Origin: Azophilus sp965220425
GTDB lineage: Bacteria; Pseudomonadota; Gammaproteobacteria; Pseudomonadales; Azotimanducaceae
Reading direction: 5' to 3'
Assembly (NCBI GenBank): GCA_965220425.1
Contig: OZ244830.1
Location: forward strand, 620,001 to 684,000
Length of the DNA stretch: 64,000 nucleotides
Below the pieces are notes generated by a model that was given only the letters and a program-made list of their open reading frames with translations, had not been told where the DNA came from and made no database searches. Of the stretch, positions 15,520 to 24,114 are shown piece after piece. Both the position numbers and the translations under genes were made by a program. How positions within the stretch are numbered: position 1 is the stretch's first letter; every line of letters begins with the position of its first letter.

Positions 15520-16158
15520 ATGACGGATGAGTCCCCCAAGCCGGCGGCAGATGCCATTGGCGAGCAAGATACGGAAAACAAGACAGACAAGACCGAGAAG
15601 CCGTCGGAGGAGCAGAACGGCGAACTCGATGCCCCGGAGGTACTGCAGGCGGCCCTGGAAGCCGCCCGCGAAGAGGCAAACAGCCTGCGCGATGCCGCGT
15701 TGCGCGCCCAGGCCGAGACGGAAAACGTCCGCCGCCGGGCGACCCGGGATGTGGAGAATGCCCACCGTTTCGCCCTCGAACGGTTTGCGGCCGACCTGCT
15801 CGGGGTCGCGGACAGCCTCGAGAAAGCGGTGGAGAGCACGGCATCCGCTCAGGACGCGGCGGCGGTGGCCGAGGGTGTGCAACTGTCGTTGAAGTTGTTC
15901 CTGGACACGATGCGCAAGAACGGCATCGAGCGGGTCGACCCGATGGGGGAGCCCTTCGACCCATCGCAGCAGGAGGCGATGGCGGTCGTGGTCAATCCGC
16001 ATGCCGAGCCGAATTCCGTCATGGAGGTTATTCAGAGAGGCTATCTTCTGAACGGCCGCGTGGTACGCGCCGCCAGGGTGATCGTGAGCAAGGCGCCGCC
16101 GGCCGAATCCGGCAGTGACAAGGAGTCCGCGGAGAAGGAGCCGGAGGGCTCCGCATAG
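15520..16158 (+). CDS. grpE: Nucleotide exchange factor GrpE
   Basis: GrpE (212 residues) releases ADP from DnaK. An acidic, disordered N-terminus (to about residue 40) precedes the long dimer coiled coil (AALEAAREEANSLRDAALRA, ETENVRRRATRDVENAHRFA) and the C-terminal beta domain with GIERVDPMGEPFDPSQQEAM and MEVIQRGYLLNGRVVRAARV. All are diagnostic. It precedes dnaK and dnaJ in the order grpE-dnaK-dnaJ, and a sigma-32-like promoter lies just upstream. The C-terminal tail is Glu/Ser/Lys-rich. Confidence 0.97.
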   Translation: MTDESPKPAADAIGEQDTENKTDKTEKPSEEQNGELDAPEVLQAALEAAREEANSLRDAALRAQAETENVRRRATRDVENAHRFALERFAADLLGVADSLEKAVESTASAQDAAAVAEGVQLSLKLFLDTMRKNGIERVDPMGEPFDPSQQEAMAVVVNPHAEPNSVMEVIQRGYLLNGRVVRAARVIVSKAPPAESGSDKESAEKEPEGSA

Positions 16159-16181
16159 ATTCCGCGGCATTGGGGGATTGC

Positions 16182-16209
16182 GTTGAAAAAGCCGTGACGT
16201 GCCCCAATG
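16182..16209 (+). promoter_or_regulatory. Sigma-32-type promoter upstream of dnaK
   Basis: GTTGAAA (16182-16188), a 13-base spacer and CCCCAATG (16202-16209) resemble the RpoH consensus. It lies between grpE and dnaK, 54 bases before the dnaK ATG, so dnaKJ could be induced independently of grpE. Confidence 0.6.
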
Positions 16210-16263
16210 AATGAGTGCATGTAAGGGCGGCGCGAGCCGGCCTGAACTTTGGAGACATCGAAA

Positions 16264-18186
16264 ATGGGAAAGATCATCGGCATTGACCTGGGTACGACCA
16301 ATTCCTGCGTCGCGGTGCTCGACGGCAGCGATGCCCGGGTCATCGAGAACTCGGAGGGGGACCGTACGACCCCCTCCATCATTGCTTACACCGACGACGG
16401 CGAGATACTCGTCGGCCAGAACGCCAAGCGCCAGGCGGTGACCAATCCGAGCAACACGGTATTTGCCGTCAAGCGCCTCATCGGCCGCAAGTTCAAGGAC
16501 GATGTGGTCCAGAAGGACATCAAGATGGTGCCCTACACCATCGTCCAGGCGGCCAATGGCGATGCCTGGATCGAGGCGAAGAACGAAAAGCTGGCGCCCC
16601 CCCAGATCTCGGCCGAGATCCTGAAAAAGACGAAGAAGACCGCCGAGGACTATCTCGGCGAATCCGTGACCGATGCCGTGATCACGGTACCCGCCTATTT
16701 CAACGATTCGCAGCGCCAGGCGACCAAGGATGCCGGCCGCATCGCCGGGCTGGACGTCAAGCGCATCATCAACGAGCCGACCGCCGCGGCGCTCGCCTAC
16801 GGGCTCGACAAGAAACGCGGCGACGCCAGAATCGCCGTCTACGATCTCGGCGGCGGCACCTTCGATATCTCGATCATCGAGATTGCCGAGATCGACGGCG
16901 AACACCAGTTCGAGGTGCTGTCGACCAACGGCGATACCTTTCTCGGCGGCGAGGACTTCGACCTCACCATCATCGATTACCTGGCCGATGAGTTCAAAAA
17001 GGAGAACCGCGTCGATCTGCACAACGATCCGCTTGCCCTGCAACGTCTCAAGGAGGCCGCGGAGAAGGCCAAGATCGAGCTGTCCAACAGCCAGCAGACG
17101 GAAGTGAACCTCCCCTACATCACGGCCGACCGGACCGGGCCCAAGCACCTGGTGCTGAAGCTGAGCCGGGCGAAACTCGAGTCGCTGGTCGAAGACCTGG
17201 TCGACAAGACCCTGCACCCGTGCCGGACGGCCCTGCAGGATGCCGGCCTCGGTGTCGGCGAGATCGACGATGTCATCCTCGTCGGCGGGCAGACGCGCAT
17301 GCCGCTGGTACAGAAGAAAGTGAAGGACTTCTTCAACCAGGAAGCGCGCAAGGATGTGAACCCCGACGAAGCCGTGGCTGTCGGCGCGGCCATTCAGGCG
17401 GCGGTTCTCGCCGGCGATGTGAAGGACGTGCTGCTGCTGGACGTTACGCCGCTGTCGCTGGGCATCGAGACCCTGGGCCGGGTGATGAGCGTATTGATCG
17501 AAAAGAATACGACCATCCCCACCAAGAAGACCCAGGTGTTCTCCACCGCCGAGGACAACCAGACGGCGGTCACCATTCACGTCCTGCAGGGCGAGCGCAA
17601 GCAGGCCGCGCAGAACAAGTCCCTCGGTCAGTTCGACCTGCGGGACATTCCGCCGGCGCCCCGTGGCATGCCGCAGGTCGAGGTCAGCTTCGACCTCGAT
17701 GCCAACGGCATTCTGAACGTATCCGCCAGGGACAAGGCGACGGGCAAGGAGCAGTCCATCGTCATCAAGGCATCGAGCGGCCTGTCGGACGAAGAGATCG
17801 AGCAGATGGTGCGGGATGCGGAAGCCCACGCCGCCGAAGACGAGAAGTTCGCCGAGATCGTCAACCTGCGCAACCAGGCCGACGCCCTGGTGCACACCGC
17901 CCGCAAGGCGGTACAGGATGCGGGCGACAAGGCCACGGATGCCGAGAAGCAGGCCATCGAGAATGCGGCCGCGGGCCTGGAGGAAGCGCTCAAGAAGGAA
18001 GACAAGGCCGAGATCGAGGCGAAGATGCAGGCGTTGTCGGAGGCCTCCGCGACCCTCGCCCAGAAGATGTACGCCGCCGAGCAGGCTCAGGATGCATCGG
18101 CCGGCAACGGGTCGAGCGATGACGGAGCGGGCGGCGATACCGTGGATGCCGAGTTCGAGGAAGTTAAAGACGACGACAAGAAGTAA
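16264..18186 (+). CDS. dnaK: Chaperone protein DnaK (Hsp70)
   Basis: DnaK (640 residues; E. coli 638) begins at ATG 16264 behind a GGAGA ribosome site. The ATPase domain shows IIGIDLGTTNSCVAVLDG, ITVPAYFNDSQRQATKDAG, INEPTAAALAYGLDK, VYDLGGGTFDISIIE and ILVGGQTRMPLVQ; the substrate-binding domain shows VLLLDVTPLSLGIETLG and the linker before it. The C-terminus ends in an acidic DAEFEEVKDDDKK tail, close to the EEVKDDK consensus used by co-chaperones. With GrpE and DnaJ encoded on either side it forms the complete Hsp70 cycle. Confidence 0.99.
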   Translation: MGKIIGIDLGTTNSCVAVLDGSDARVIENSEGDRTTPSIIAYTDDGEILVGQNAKRQAVTNPSNTVFAVKRLIGRKFKDDVVQKDIKMVPYTIVQAANGDAWIEAKNEKLAPPQISAEILKKTKKTAEDYLGESVTDAVITVPAYFNDSQRQATKDAGRIAGLDVKRIINEPTAAALAYGLDKKRGDARIAVYDLGGGTFDISIIEIAEIDGEHQFEVLSTNGDTFLGGEDFDLTIIDYLADEFKKENRVDLHNDPLALQRLKEAAEKAKIELSNSQQTEVNLPYITADRTGPKHLVLKLSRAKLESLVEDLVDKTLHPCRTALQDAGLGVGEIDDVILVGGQTRMPLVQKKVKDFFNQEARKDVNPDEAVAVGAAIQAAVLAGDVKDVLLLDVTPLSLGIETLGRVMSVLIEKNTTIPTKKTQVFSTAEDNQTAVTIHVLQGERKQAAQNKSLGQFDLRDIPPAPRGMPQVEVSFDLDANGILNVSARDKATGKEQSIVIKASSGLSDEEIEQMVRDAEAHAAEDEKFAEIVNLRNQADALVHTARKAVQDAGDKATDAEKQAIENAAAGLEEALKKEDKAEIEAKMQALSEASATLAQKMYAAEQAQDASAGNGSSDDGAGGDTVDAEFEEVKDDDKK

Positions 18187-18302
18187 CATGTCCCCGTAAT
18201 GCGCCGGCCCGGTGGGCGCGCACGGTGTGAAACCGGGTGGGTTTGAGATCGGCCGCCGTTGGCGGACGCTCCGGCGGGACTCCGGCGGGATTGGATGAAC
18301 GC

Positions 18303-19430
<1,128 letters not shown>

Positions 19431-19573
19431 CGGGTGTTTCCGACCCACTCACCTGCTTTCGCGGGCATTGGGTAACGGCGGCGCAGGCGCCGCGCAAAGC
19501 CCCGGGTCCGGGTAGCGGAACGGACGGCGGATAACGTTCTCAGGCGGTCGTTTCGGTACAGATGGGAAGACAG

Positions 19574-20374
19574 ATGCGGCGTATAGCGATTACCGGGGCC
19601 GCCGGGCGCATGGGGCGTACCGTGATTCAGGCGGTTGCCGGGGATGACGCCGTGCAACTCGGAGCGGCGGTGGAGCGTCCGGGAATTGCCCTGATTGGCG
19701 CCGATGCCGGAGAGGTTGCCGGTGTCGGCAAACTCGACGTACCCATCGTCGATTCGCTTACCGGTGTTGTGGATGCCTTCGATGTGCTCATCGACTTCAC
19801 GGCGCCGGCGGCCGCCCTGCAGGCGGTCGAAATCTGCCGGGCAGCGGGCAGGCAGGCCGTCATCGCCACCACCGGCATCGGTGCGGCGGGAATGGCCGCC
19901 ATTCAAGAGGCGGCCGGAGAGGTCGCCATCGTCATGGCGCCCAACATGAGCGTCGGCGTCAATCTCGTTTTCCGGCTCACAGAACTCGCGGCCCGGGTGC
20001 TTGGCGAGGACAGCGACATCGAGATTATCGATCTGCACCACCGGCACAAGATCGATGCCCCGTCCGGTACGGCCATGCGCCTCGGCCGGATCGTGGCGGA
20101 AACTCTCGGCCGGGATCTCGACGAGGTGGCCGTTTACGGGCGCGAGGGCGAAACCGGCGCGCGCAACCGGCGCACCATCGGCTTCGAGACCATTCGCGCC
20201 GGGGACGTCGTCGGCGAACACACGGTGCTGTTCGGAGGCACCGGCGAACGGGTGGAAATCACGCACCGCGCCAACAGCCGCATGAACTTCGCCGGGGGCG
20301 CGTTGCGCGCCGTGCGCTTCCTTGAAGACAAGGCCTCCGGCTTTTTCGACATGCAGGACGTGCTCGGCCTCTGA
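19574..20374 (+). CDS. dapB: 4-hydroxy-tetrahydrodipicolinate reductase
   Basis: DapB (266 residues) reduces the dapA product in lysine and diaminopimelate synthesis. The dinucleotide site is ITGAAGRMGRTV; the catalytic stretch is DLHHRHKIDAPSGTA with the His pair and Lys; NRRTIGFETIRAGDVVGEH and FAGGALRAVRFL follow. ATG 19574 is preferred because GGGAAG sits just upstream; ATG 19562 is in frame but lacks a ribosome site. In Pseudomonas dapB is followed by carA, but here 2.5 kb with a repeat element and an amidohydrolase gene separates them. Confidence 0.96.
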   Translation: MRRIAITGAAGRMGRTVIQAVAGDDAVQLGAAVERPGIALIGADAGEVAGVGKLDVPIVDSLTGVVDAFDVLIDFTAPAAALQAVEICRAAGRQAVIATTGIGAAGMAAIQEAAGEVAIVMAPNMSVGVNLVFRLTELAARVLGEDSDIEIIDLHHRHKIDAPSGTAMRLGRIVAETLGRDLDEVAVYGREGETGARNRRTIGFETIRAGDVVGEHTVLFGGTGERVEITHRANSRMNFAGGALRAVRFLEDKASGFFDMQDVLGL

Positions 20375-20390
20375 CGCCGCGGCGGATCAC

Positions 20391-20441
20391 TAACCCGCAT
20401 CGTCGACTCTACCCAACTTTTGTCGCGAGGGCGTCGAGGCG
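20391..20441. repeat. Short intergenic repeat (solitary element end, type S)
   Basis: TAACCCGCATCG followed by CAACTTTTGTCGCGAGGGCGTCGAGGCG closely matches 51991-52036. It begins like the terminal repeat of the larger palindromic element but has a different interior. Confidence 0.5.
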
Positions 20442-20458
20442 ATCGAGGAGATGCGGGG

Positions 20459-20753
20459 CCAGCCCGCATATCTCACCAAGCCGCTTGTTGAGTCACTGAA
20501 TGTCATTGCGTTTCAATCAGGTACCTTGGCTTTTCGGAGGTTCTGCCCGGCACAGACTGCGCTGGCCGCGCCCTCGCTGGTCTTTTGCCCGCGTGCGCGC
20601 ACATGCTCGCTCCACCATAGGCGGGGCTATGCTTTAAGCTCGCGAGCACGCGTACGGAGCCCTCAGCCGGGGAGTGCGAGGGGCTTGCCTCTCGCATGTG
20701 GACCAGAAAATCCTGCGCGATCATCGCGGCCCTTGGTGAGATATGCGGGCTGG
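20459..20753 (+). repeat. Palindromic intergenic element, copy A (295 bp)
   Basis: Terminal inverted repeats CAGCCCGCATATCTCACCAAG and its complement bound the element. Inside are a long imperfect hairpin (TTTTGCCCGCGTGCGCGCAC pairing with sequence near the other end), a CATAGGCGGGGCTATG hairpin, and the 50-base module containing AGCCGGGGAGTGCGAGGGGC. No protein is encoded. With the flanking 20375-20458 and 20754-20892, where I see no gene, it fills the dapB-amidohydrolase gap. Confidence 0.85.
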
Positions 20754-20892
20754 TTGGATGCCGGTAGGCTCGAAGCGTTGCGCGAGGTTTCCCGTCAATG
20801 GTTCACTCATCGTCCAGGCATACCGGCTGCGCCCGCGGCGCGAGGACCAACGCGGATGGATCGGCATCCGTACTGGTGAGAAATAGCGGCTA

Positions 20893-22647
20893 ATGTACCG
20901 GCGGGTGCTCTTGCCTGTCCTGGCTGCCATTTCGCTGGCTGCCGGCTGTGGCGCGGACCCGGGCCTCGACCGGTCGGCGCCCGAAACGGCCGATCTGGTA
21001 CTGCGCGGCGGCAAGGTGGTGACCGTCGATCGGCAACTCGGCGAGGTCCAGGCAATTGCGGTCAACGGTTACCGAATCGAGGCCGTGGGCGGCGATGCGG
21101 CCATTGGCGCCTACATCGGCCCGGACACCGAAGTCATCGAGCTGAACGGACGGCTCGCCCTGCCCGGCTTCATCGAAGGTCACGGCCATTTTCTCGACCT
21201 GGGCCGCGCCAGGGAAATTCTGGATTTCACGGCCGCATCGAACTGGGAAGAGATCGTCATGCAGGTTGCCGCCGCTACGCGGGCGGCCGAACCCGGCGCC
21301 TGGATCTTCGGGCGCGGCTGGCATCAGGAGAAGTGGAGGGAACTTCCCCGGCCCAGCGTGGACGGAATGCCGGTGAATGCCGGATTGAATGCCGTCGCCC
21401 CGAACAATCCGGTCTGGCTGACCCATGCCAGCGGCCATGCGGCCCTGGCCAACGATGCCGCGCTCGCGGCAGCCGGCGTTGACGATGCTACCGCCGACCC
21501 GGGCGGCGGAACCGTTGTGCGCTCGGACGACGGCCGGGCTACGGGTCTGTTGCGGGAAAACGCACAAGCCCTTGTCGAAGACGCCGTCCGGCGCCACGAA
21601 GCCCGTCTCGGCGAGGCGGAAATCGAGGCGGTCACCAGGCGGCGGACGCGGCTTGCCGGAGCAGAGGCGCTGCGCTTCGGTATCACTTCTTTCCAGGATG
21701 CAGGCGCCTCCTTCGCCGACATCGACCGGCTGCGCCGTCTGGAGGTGGAAGGCTCCCTGCCCGTGCGCCTTTACGTGATGGTGCAGGGCGAAAGTAACGA
21801 AGCGCTGGCCGAGCGGCTGCCGGACTACTTCATGCGCCCGGAGGGCAACGGCTTTCTGACCGTCGGCTCGATCAAGCGGCAGATCGACGGCGCTCTGGGG
21901 GCTCATGGCGCCTGGCTGCTGGCTCCGTATGCCGATCTGCCGGACAGCGCGGGACTGGTGCTCGAACCGGCGGCCGGGATCGAAGCGGCGGCGCGCATCG
22001 CCCTCGCCCATGGATTTCAGGTCAATACCCACGCTATCGGCGATCGAGCGAACCGGGAGGTTCTCGACCTGTACGAGCGGGTGTGGCGAGAGGCCGGGGT
22101 ATCCGGGCCGGACCTGCGCTGGCGCATCGAACACGCACAACACATCCACCCGGATGACATTCCCCGTTTCGGCCGGCTCGGCGTCATTGCCGCGGTACAG
22201 GGGATTCACTGCACGTCGGACGGGCCCTGGATACCCACCCGGCTCGGCAACGCTCGAGCCGAACGGACCTCGTACCGGTGGCGGGATCTGATAGACGCCG
22301 GGGCTGTCCTCAACAACGGCACCGATGTGCCGGTGGAACCCATCGACCCCATCGCGTCGTTTTACGCCTCGGTCAGCCGGAGGATGAAGACCGGCGGGAC
22401 ATTCCACCCCGATCAGGCCATGACGCGCATGGAGGCTCTTGAGAGCTACACCCTGGGCAATGCCTATTCGGCCTTCGAGGAAACCGTGAAGGGGTCTCTC
22501 ACGCCGGGCAAGTACGCCGATATCGTCGTGTTGTCACAGGATATTCTGACGATTGACGAACACGGCATACCCGCGACGCGGGTCGACTACACTATTGTGG
22601 GCGGCGAAATCCGCTTCGCGAGGACGGCACGGAGTTCGTCCATGTGA
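20893..22647 (+). CDS. Lipoprotein amidohydrolase of the YtcJ-like (amidohydrolase 3) family
   Basis: The 584-residue protein starts with a lipoprotein signal (MYRRVLLPVLAAISLAAGC, Cys 19). The composite amidohydrolase domain follows: VLRGGKVVTVDRQLGEVQAI, metal site LPGFIEGHGHFLDLG, then IFGRGWHQEKW, GNGFLTVGSIKRQIDGALG, VNTHAIGDRANREVLDLYE, WRIEHAQHIHPDDIPRFG, LNNGTDVPVEPIDPIASFYA. This is the YtcJ/LAF3 type with a mononuclear or binuclear metal centre; substrates for the family are mostly unknown amides or N-acyl compounds. A periplasmic or outer-membrane location is inferred from the lipobox. It interrupts the usual dapB-carA neighbourhood. Confidence 0.9.
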   Translation: MYRRVLLPVLAAISLAAGCGADPGLDRSAPETADLVLRGGKVVTVDRQLGEVQAIAVNGYRIEAVGGDAAIGAYIGPDTEVIELNGRLALPGFIEGHGHFLDLGRAREILDFTAASNWEEIVMQVAAATRAAEPGAWIFGRGWHQEKWRELPRPSVDGMPVNAGLNAVAPNNPVWLTHASGHAALANDAALAAAGVDDATADPGGGTVVRSDDGRATGLLRENAQALVEDAVRRHEARLGEAEIEAVTRRRTRLAGAEALRFGITSFQDAGASFADIDRLRRLEVEGSLPVRLYVMVQGESNEALAERLPDYFMRPEGNGFLTVGSIKRQIDGALGAHGAWLLAPYADLPDSAGLVLEPAAGIEAAARIALAHGFQVNTHAIGDRANREVLDLYERVWREAGVSGPDLRWRIEHAQHIHPDDIPRFGRLGVIAAVQGIHCTSDGPWIPTRLGNARAERTSYRWRDLIDAGAVLNNGTDVPVEPIDPIASFYASVSRRMKTGGTFHPDQAMTRMEALESYTLGNAYSAFEETVKGSLTPGKYADIVVLSQDILTIDEHGIPATRVDYTIVGGEIRFARTARSSSM

Positions 22648-22760
22648 GTTTCGACCCTGGCGCCCCGGGGGCGGACGCGCGGGGAGCCGGACTTGTTCCC
22701 GGCGAGGGATCGCTTCGCCGAGCGGCAAAACTTCTTCGTGAAATCGCCCGCGGGGTCGGC

Positions 22761-22812
22761 TAGAATAGTCGCCCTAAAAAGGCGAGGTCGAGTGCATCGA
22801 TCTCGCCTTTTT
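22761..22812 (+). promoter_or_regulatory. carAB leader: -10 element and hairpin with T tract
   Basis: TAGAAT (22761-22766) is a plausible -10. Ten bases on, AAAAAGGCGAG (22776-22786) pairs perfectly with CTCGCCTTTTT (22802-22812), giving an 11-bp stem ending in five Ts, 61 bases before the carA start. It would work as an intrinsic terminator or attenuator at the very start of the transcript. What controls it is unknown; no leader peptide is seen. The -35 is not clear. Confidence 0.5.
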
Positions 22813-22873
22813 GCAACGGTGGTTGGCGCCGCGGCTGGCGGGCGCCAACCTGGGTGTGACGAGGCATCTCCAG

Positions 22874-24001
22874 TTGATACCGGCGTTACTTGCTCTGGAA
22901 GACGGCAGCCTGTTCAGCGGGCAATCGATCGGCGTGCCGGGTATGGCCGCGGGCGAAGTGGTTTTCAATACGGCGATGACCGGCTATCAGGAGATCCTCA
23001 CCGATCCTTCCTATGCGCGGCAGATCGTCACTCTCACCTATCCGCAGATCGGCAATACCGGCGTCAATCGTGAAGATGTGGAATCCGGCAAGGTCTGGGC
23101 CGCCGGGCTCGTCATCCGGCAGACGCCGCGGCGCGCGAGCAGTTGGCGCGCGGATGCGACGCTCGAGCAATACCTGGTCGATGAGCGGGTCGTTGCGATC
23201 GCGGATGTGGATACGCGGCGCCTGACCCGCCTCATTCGCAAAAAAGGCGCATTGGCGGGCTGTATCGCGGCGGGCCCGGACACCGGCAAGGCGGCGGCGC
23301 TGGCCGGCGCGCGGGCGTTTCCCGGCTTGCAGGGCATGGATCTGGCAAAGGTGGTCAGCCGCGCCCATCCGGAAGAGTGGCGCGAGGGGGCCTGGGACCT
23401 GGGTGAGGGTTATGGTGCGCCGGTTCGGTCCCGGTTCCACGTGGTGGCCTACGACTTCGGCGTCAAGCGCAATATCCTGCGGCTGCTTGCCTCCCGCGGA
23501 TGCCGGGTGACGATCGTTCCGGCGATGTCGACGGCGGATGAGGCGCTCGCCCACGATCCCGACGGCATCTTCCTGTCGAACGGCCCCGGCGACCCGGAAC
23601 CCTGCGACTACGCCATCCGCGCCATCGAACAACTCATGGACAGGGGGCTCCCGGTATTCGGCATCTGCCTCGGCCACCAGCTCATGGCCCTGGCGAGCGG
23701 CGCCAGAACCGTCAAGATGCCGCACGGCCATCACGGAGCCAACCATCCGGTTCAGGATCTCGGCACCGGTCAGGTCATCATCACCAGCCAGAACCACGGT
23801 TTCGCGGTGGACGAGGCCACCCTGCCGAATTGTCTGGAGGCGACACACGTCTCCCTGTTCGACCGGACGCTTCAGGGTATACGGCGGACGGACCGGCCGG
23901 CATTCGGCTTCCAGGGCCATCCCGAAGCGAGCCCGGGTCCCCAGGACTGCGCCTACCTGTTCGACCGGTTCGTTGCAATGATGGGGCAAGCGAGTGCCTG
24001 A
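22874..24001 (+). CDS. carA: Carbamoyl-phosphate synthase small (glutaminase) subunit
   Basis: CarA hydrolyses glutamine and channels ammonia to CarB for carbamoyl phosphate, used in arginine and pyrimidine synthesis. From TTG 22874 (IPALLALEDGSLFSG) it is 375 residues (E. coli 382); GAGG lies 9 bases upstream, and an in-frame GTG at 22856 is the alternative. It shows FNTAMTGYQEILTDPSYARQ, GNTGVN, and the class I amidotransferase triad: C265 in VFGICLGHQL, with His and Glu in FGFQGHPEASPGP. carB follows after 113 bases. Confidence 0.97.
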   Translation: MIPALLALEDGSLFSGQSIGVPGMAAGEVVFNTAMTGYQEILTDPSYARQIVTLTYPQIGNTGVNREDVESGKVWAAGLVIRQTPRRASSWRADATLEQYLVDERVVAIADVDTRRLTRLIRKKGALAGCIAAGPDTGKAAALAGARAFPGLQGMDLAKVVSRAHPEEWREGAWDLGEGYGAPVRSRFHVVAYDFGVKRNILRLLASRGCRVTIVPAMSTADEALAHDPDGIFLSNGPGDPEPCDYAIRAIEQLMDRGLPVFGICLGHQLMALASGARTVKMPHGHHGANHPVQDLGTGQVIITSQNHGFAVDEATLPNCLEATHVSLFDRTLQGIRRTDRPAFGFQGHPEASPGPQDCAYLFDRFVAMMGQASA

Positions 24002-24114
24002 TCCCGGCGCACGCACGGACCGCTCTTCCGGCCGGCGTCGAGGCTGTTCGGCGCCGGCTGCCGTTTCGTCCCGTCGCCGTCGGCGCGCGTGGATGGCGCG
24101 CCTGGATGCCGGCG

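Noticed and set aside
16201..16225. GAGTGC at 16210 as half of a CIRCE operator for dnaK
   Set aside because: There is no matching GCACTC half-site at the required spacing.
15382..18189. A 935-codon open frame antisense to grpE and dnaK
   Set aside because: It lies over two certain genes in the opposite strand; GC-rich third positions keep antisense frames open. It has no recognisable domain.
23830..24114. CarB starting inside carA (95 extra residues)
   Set aside because: The upstream part is a shadow of carA; family conservation begins at ATG 24115.
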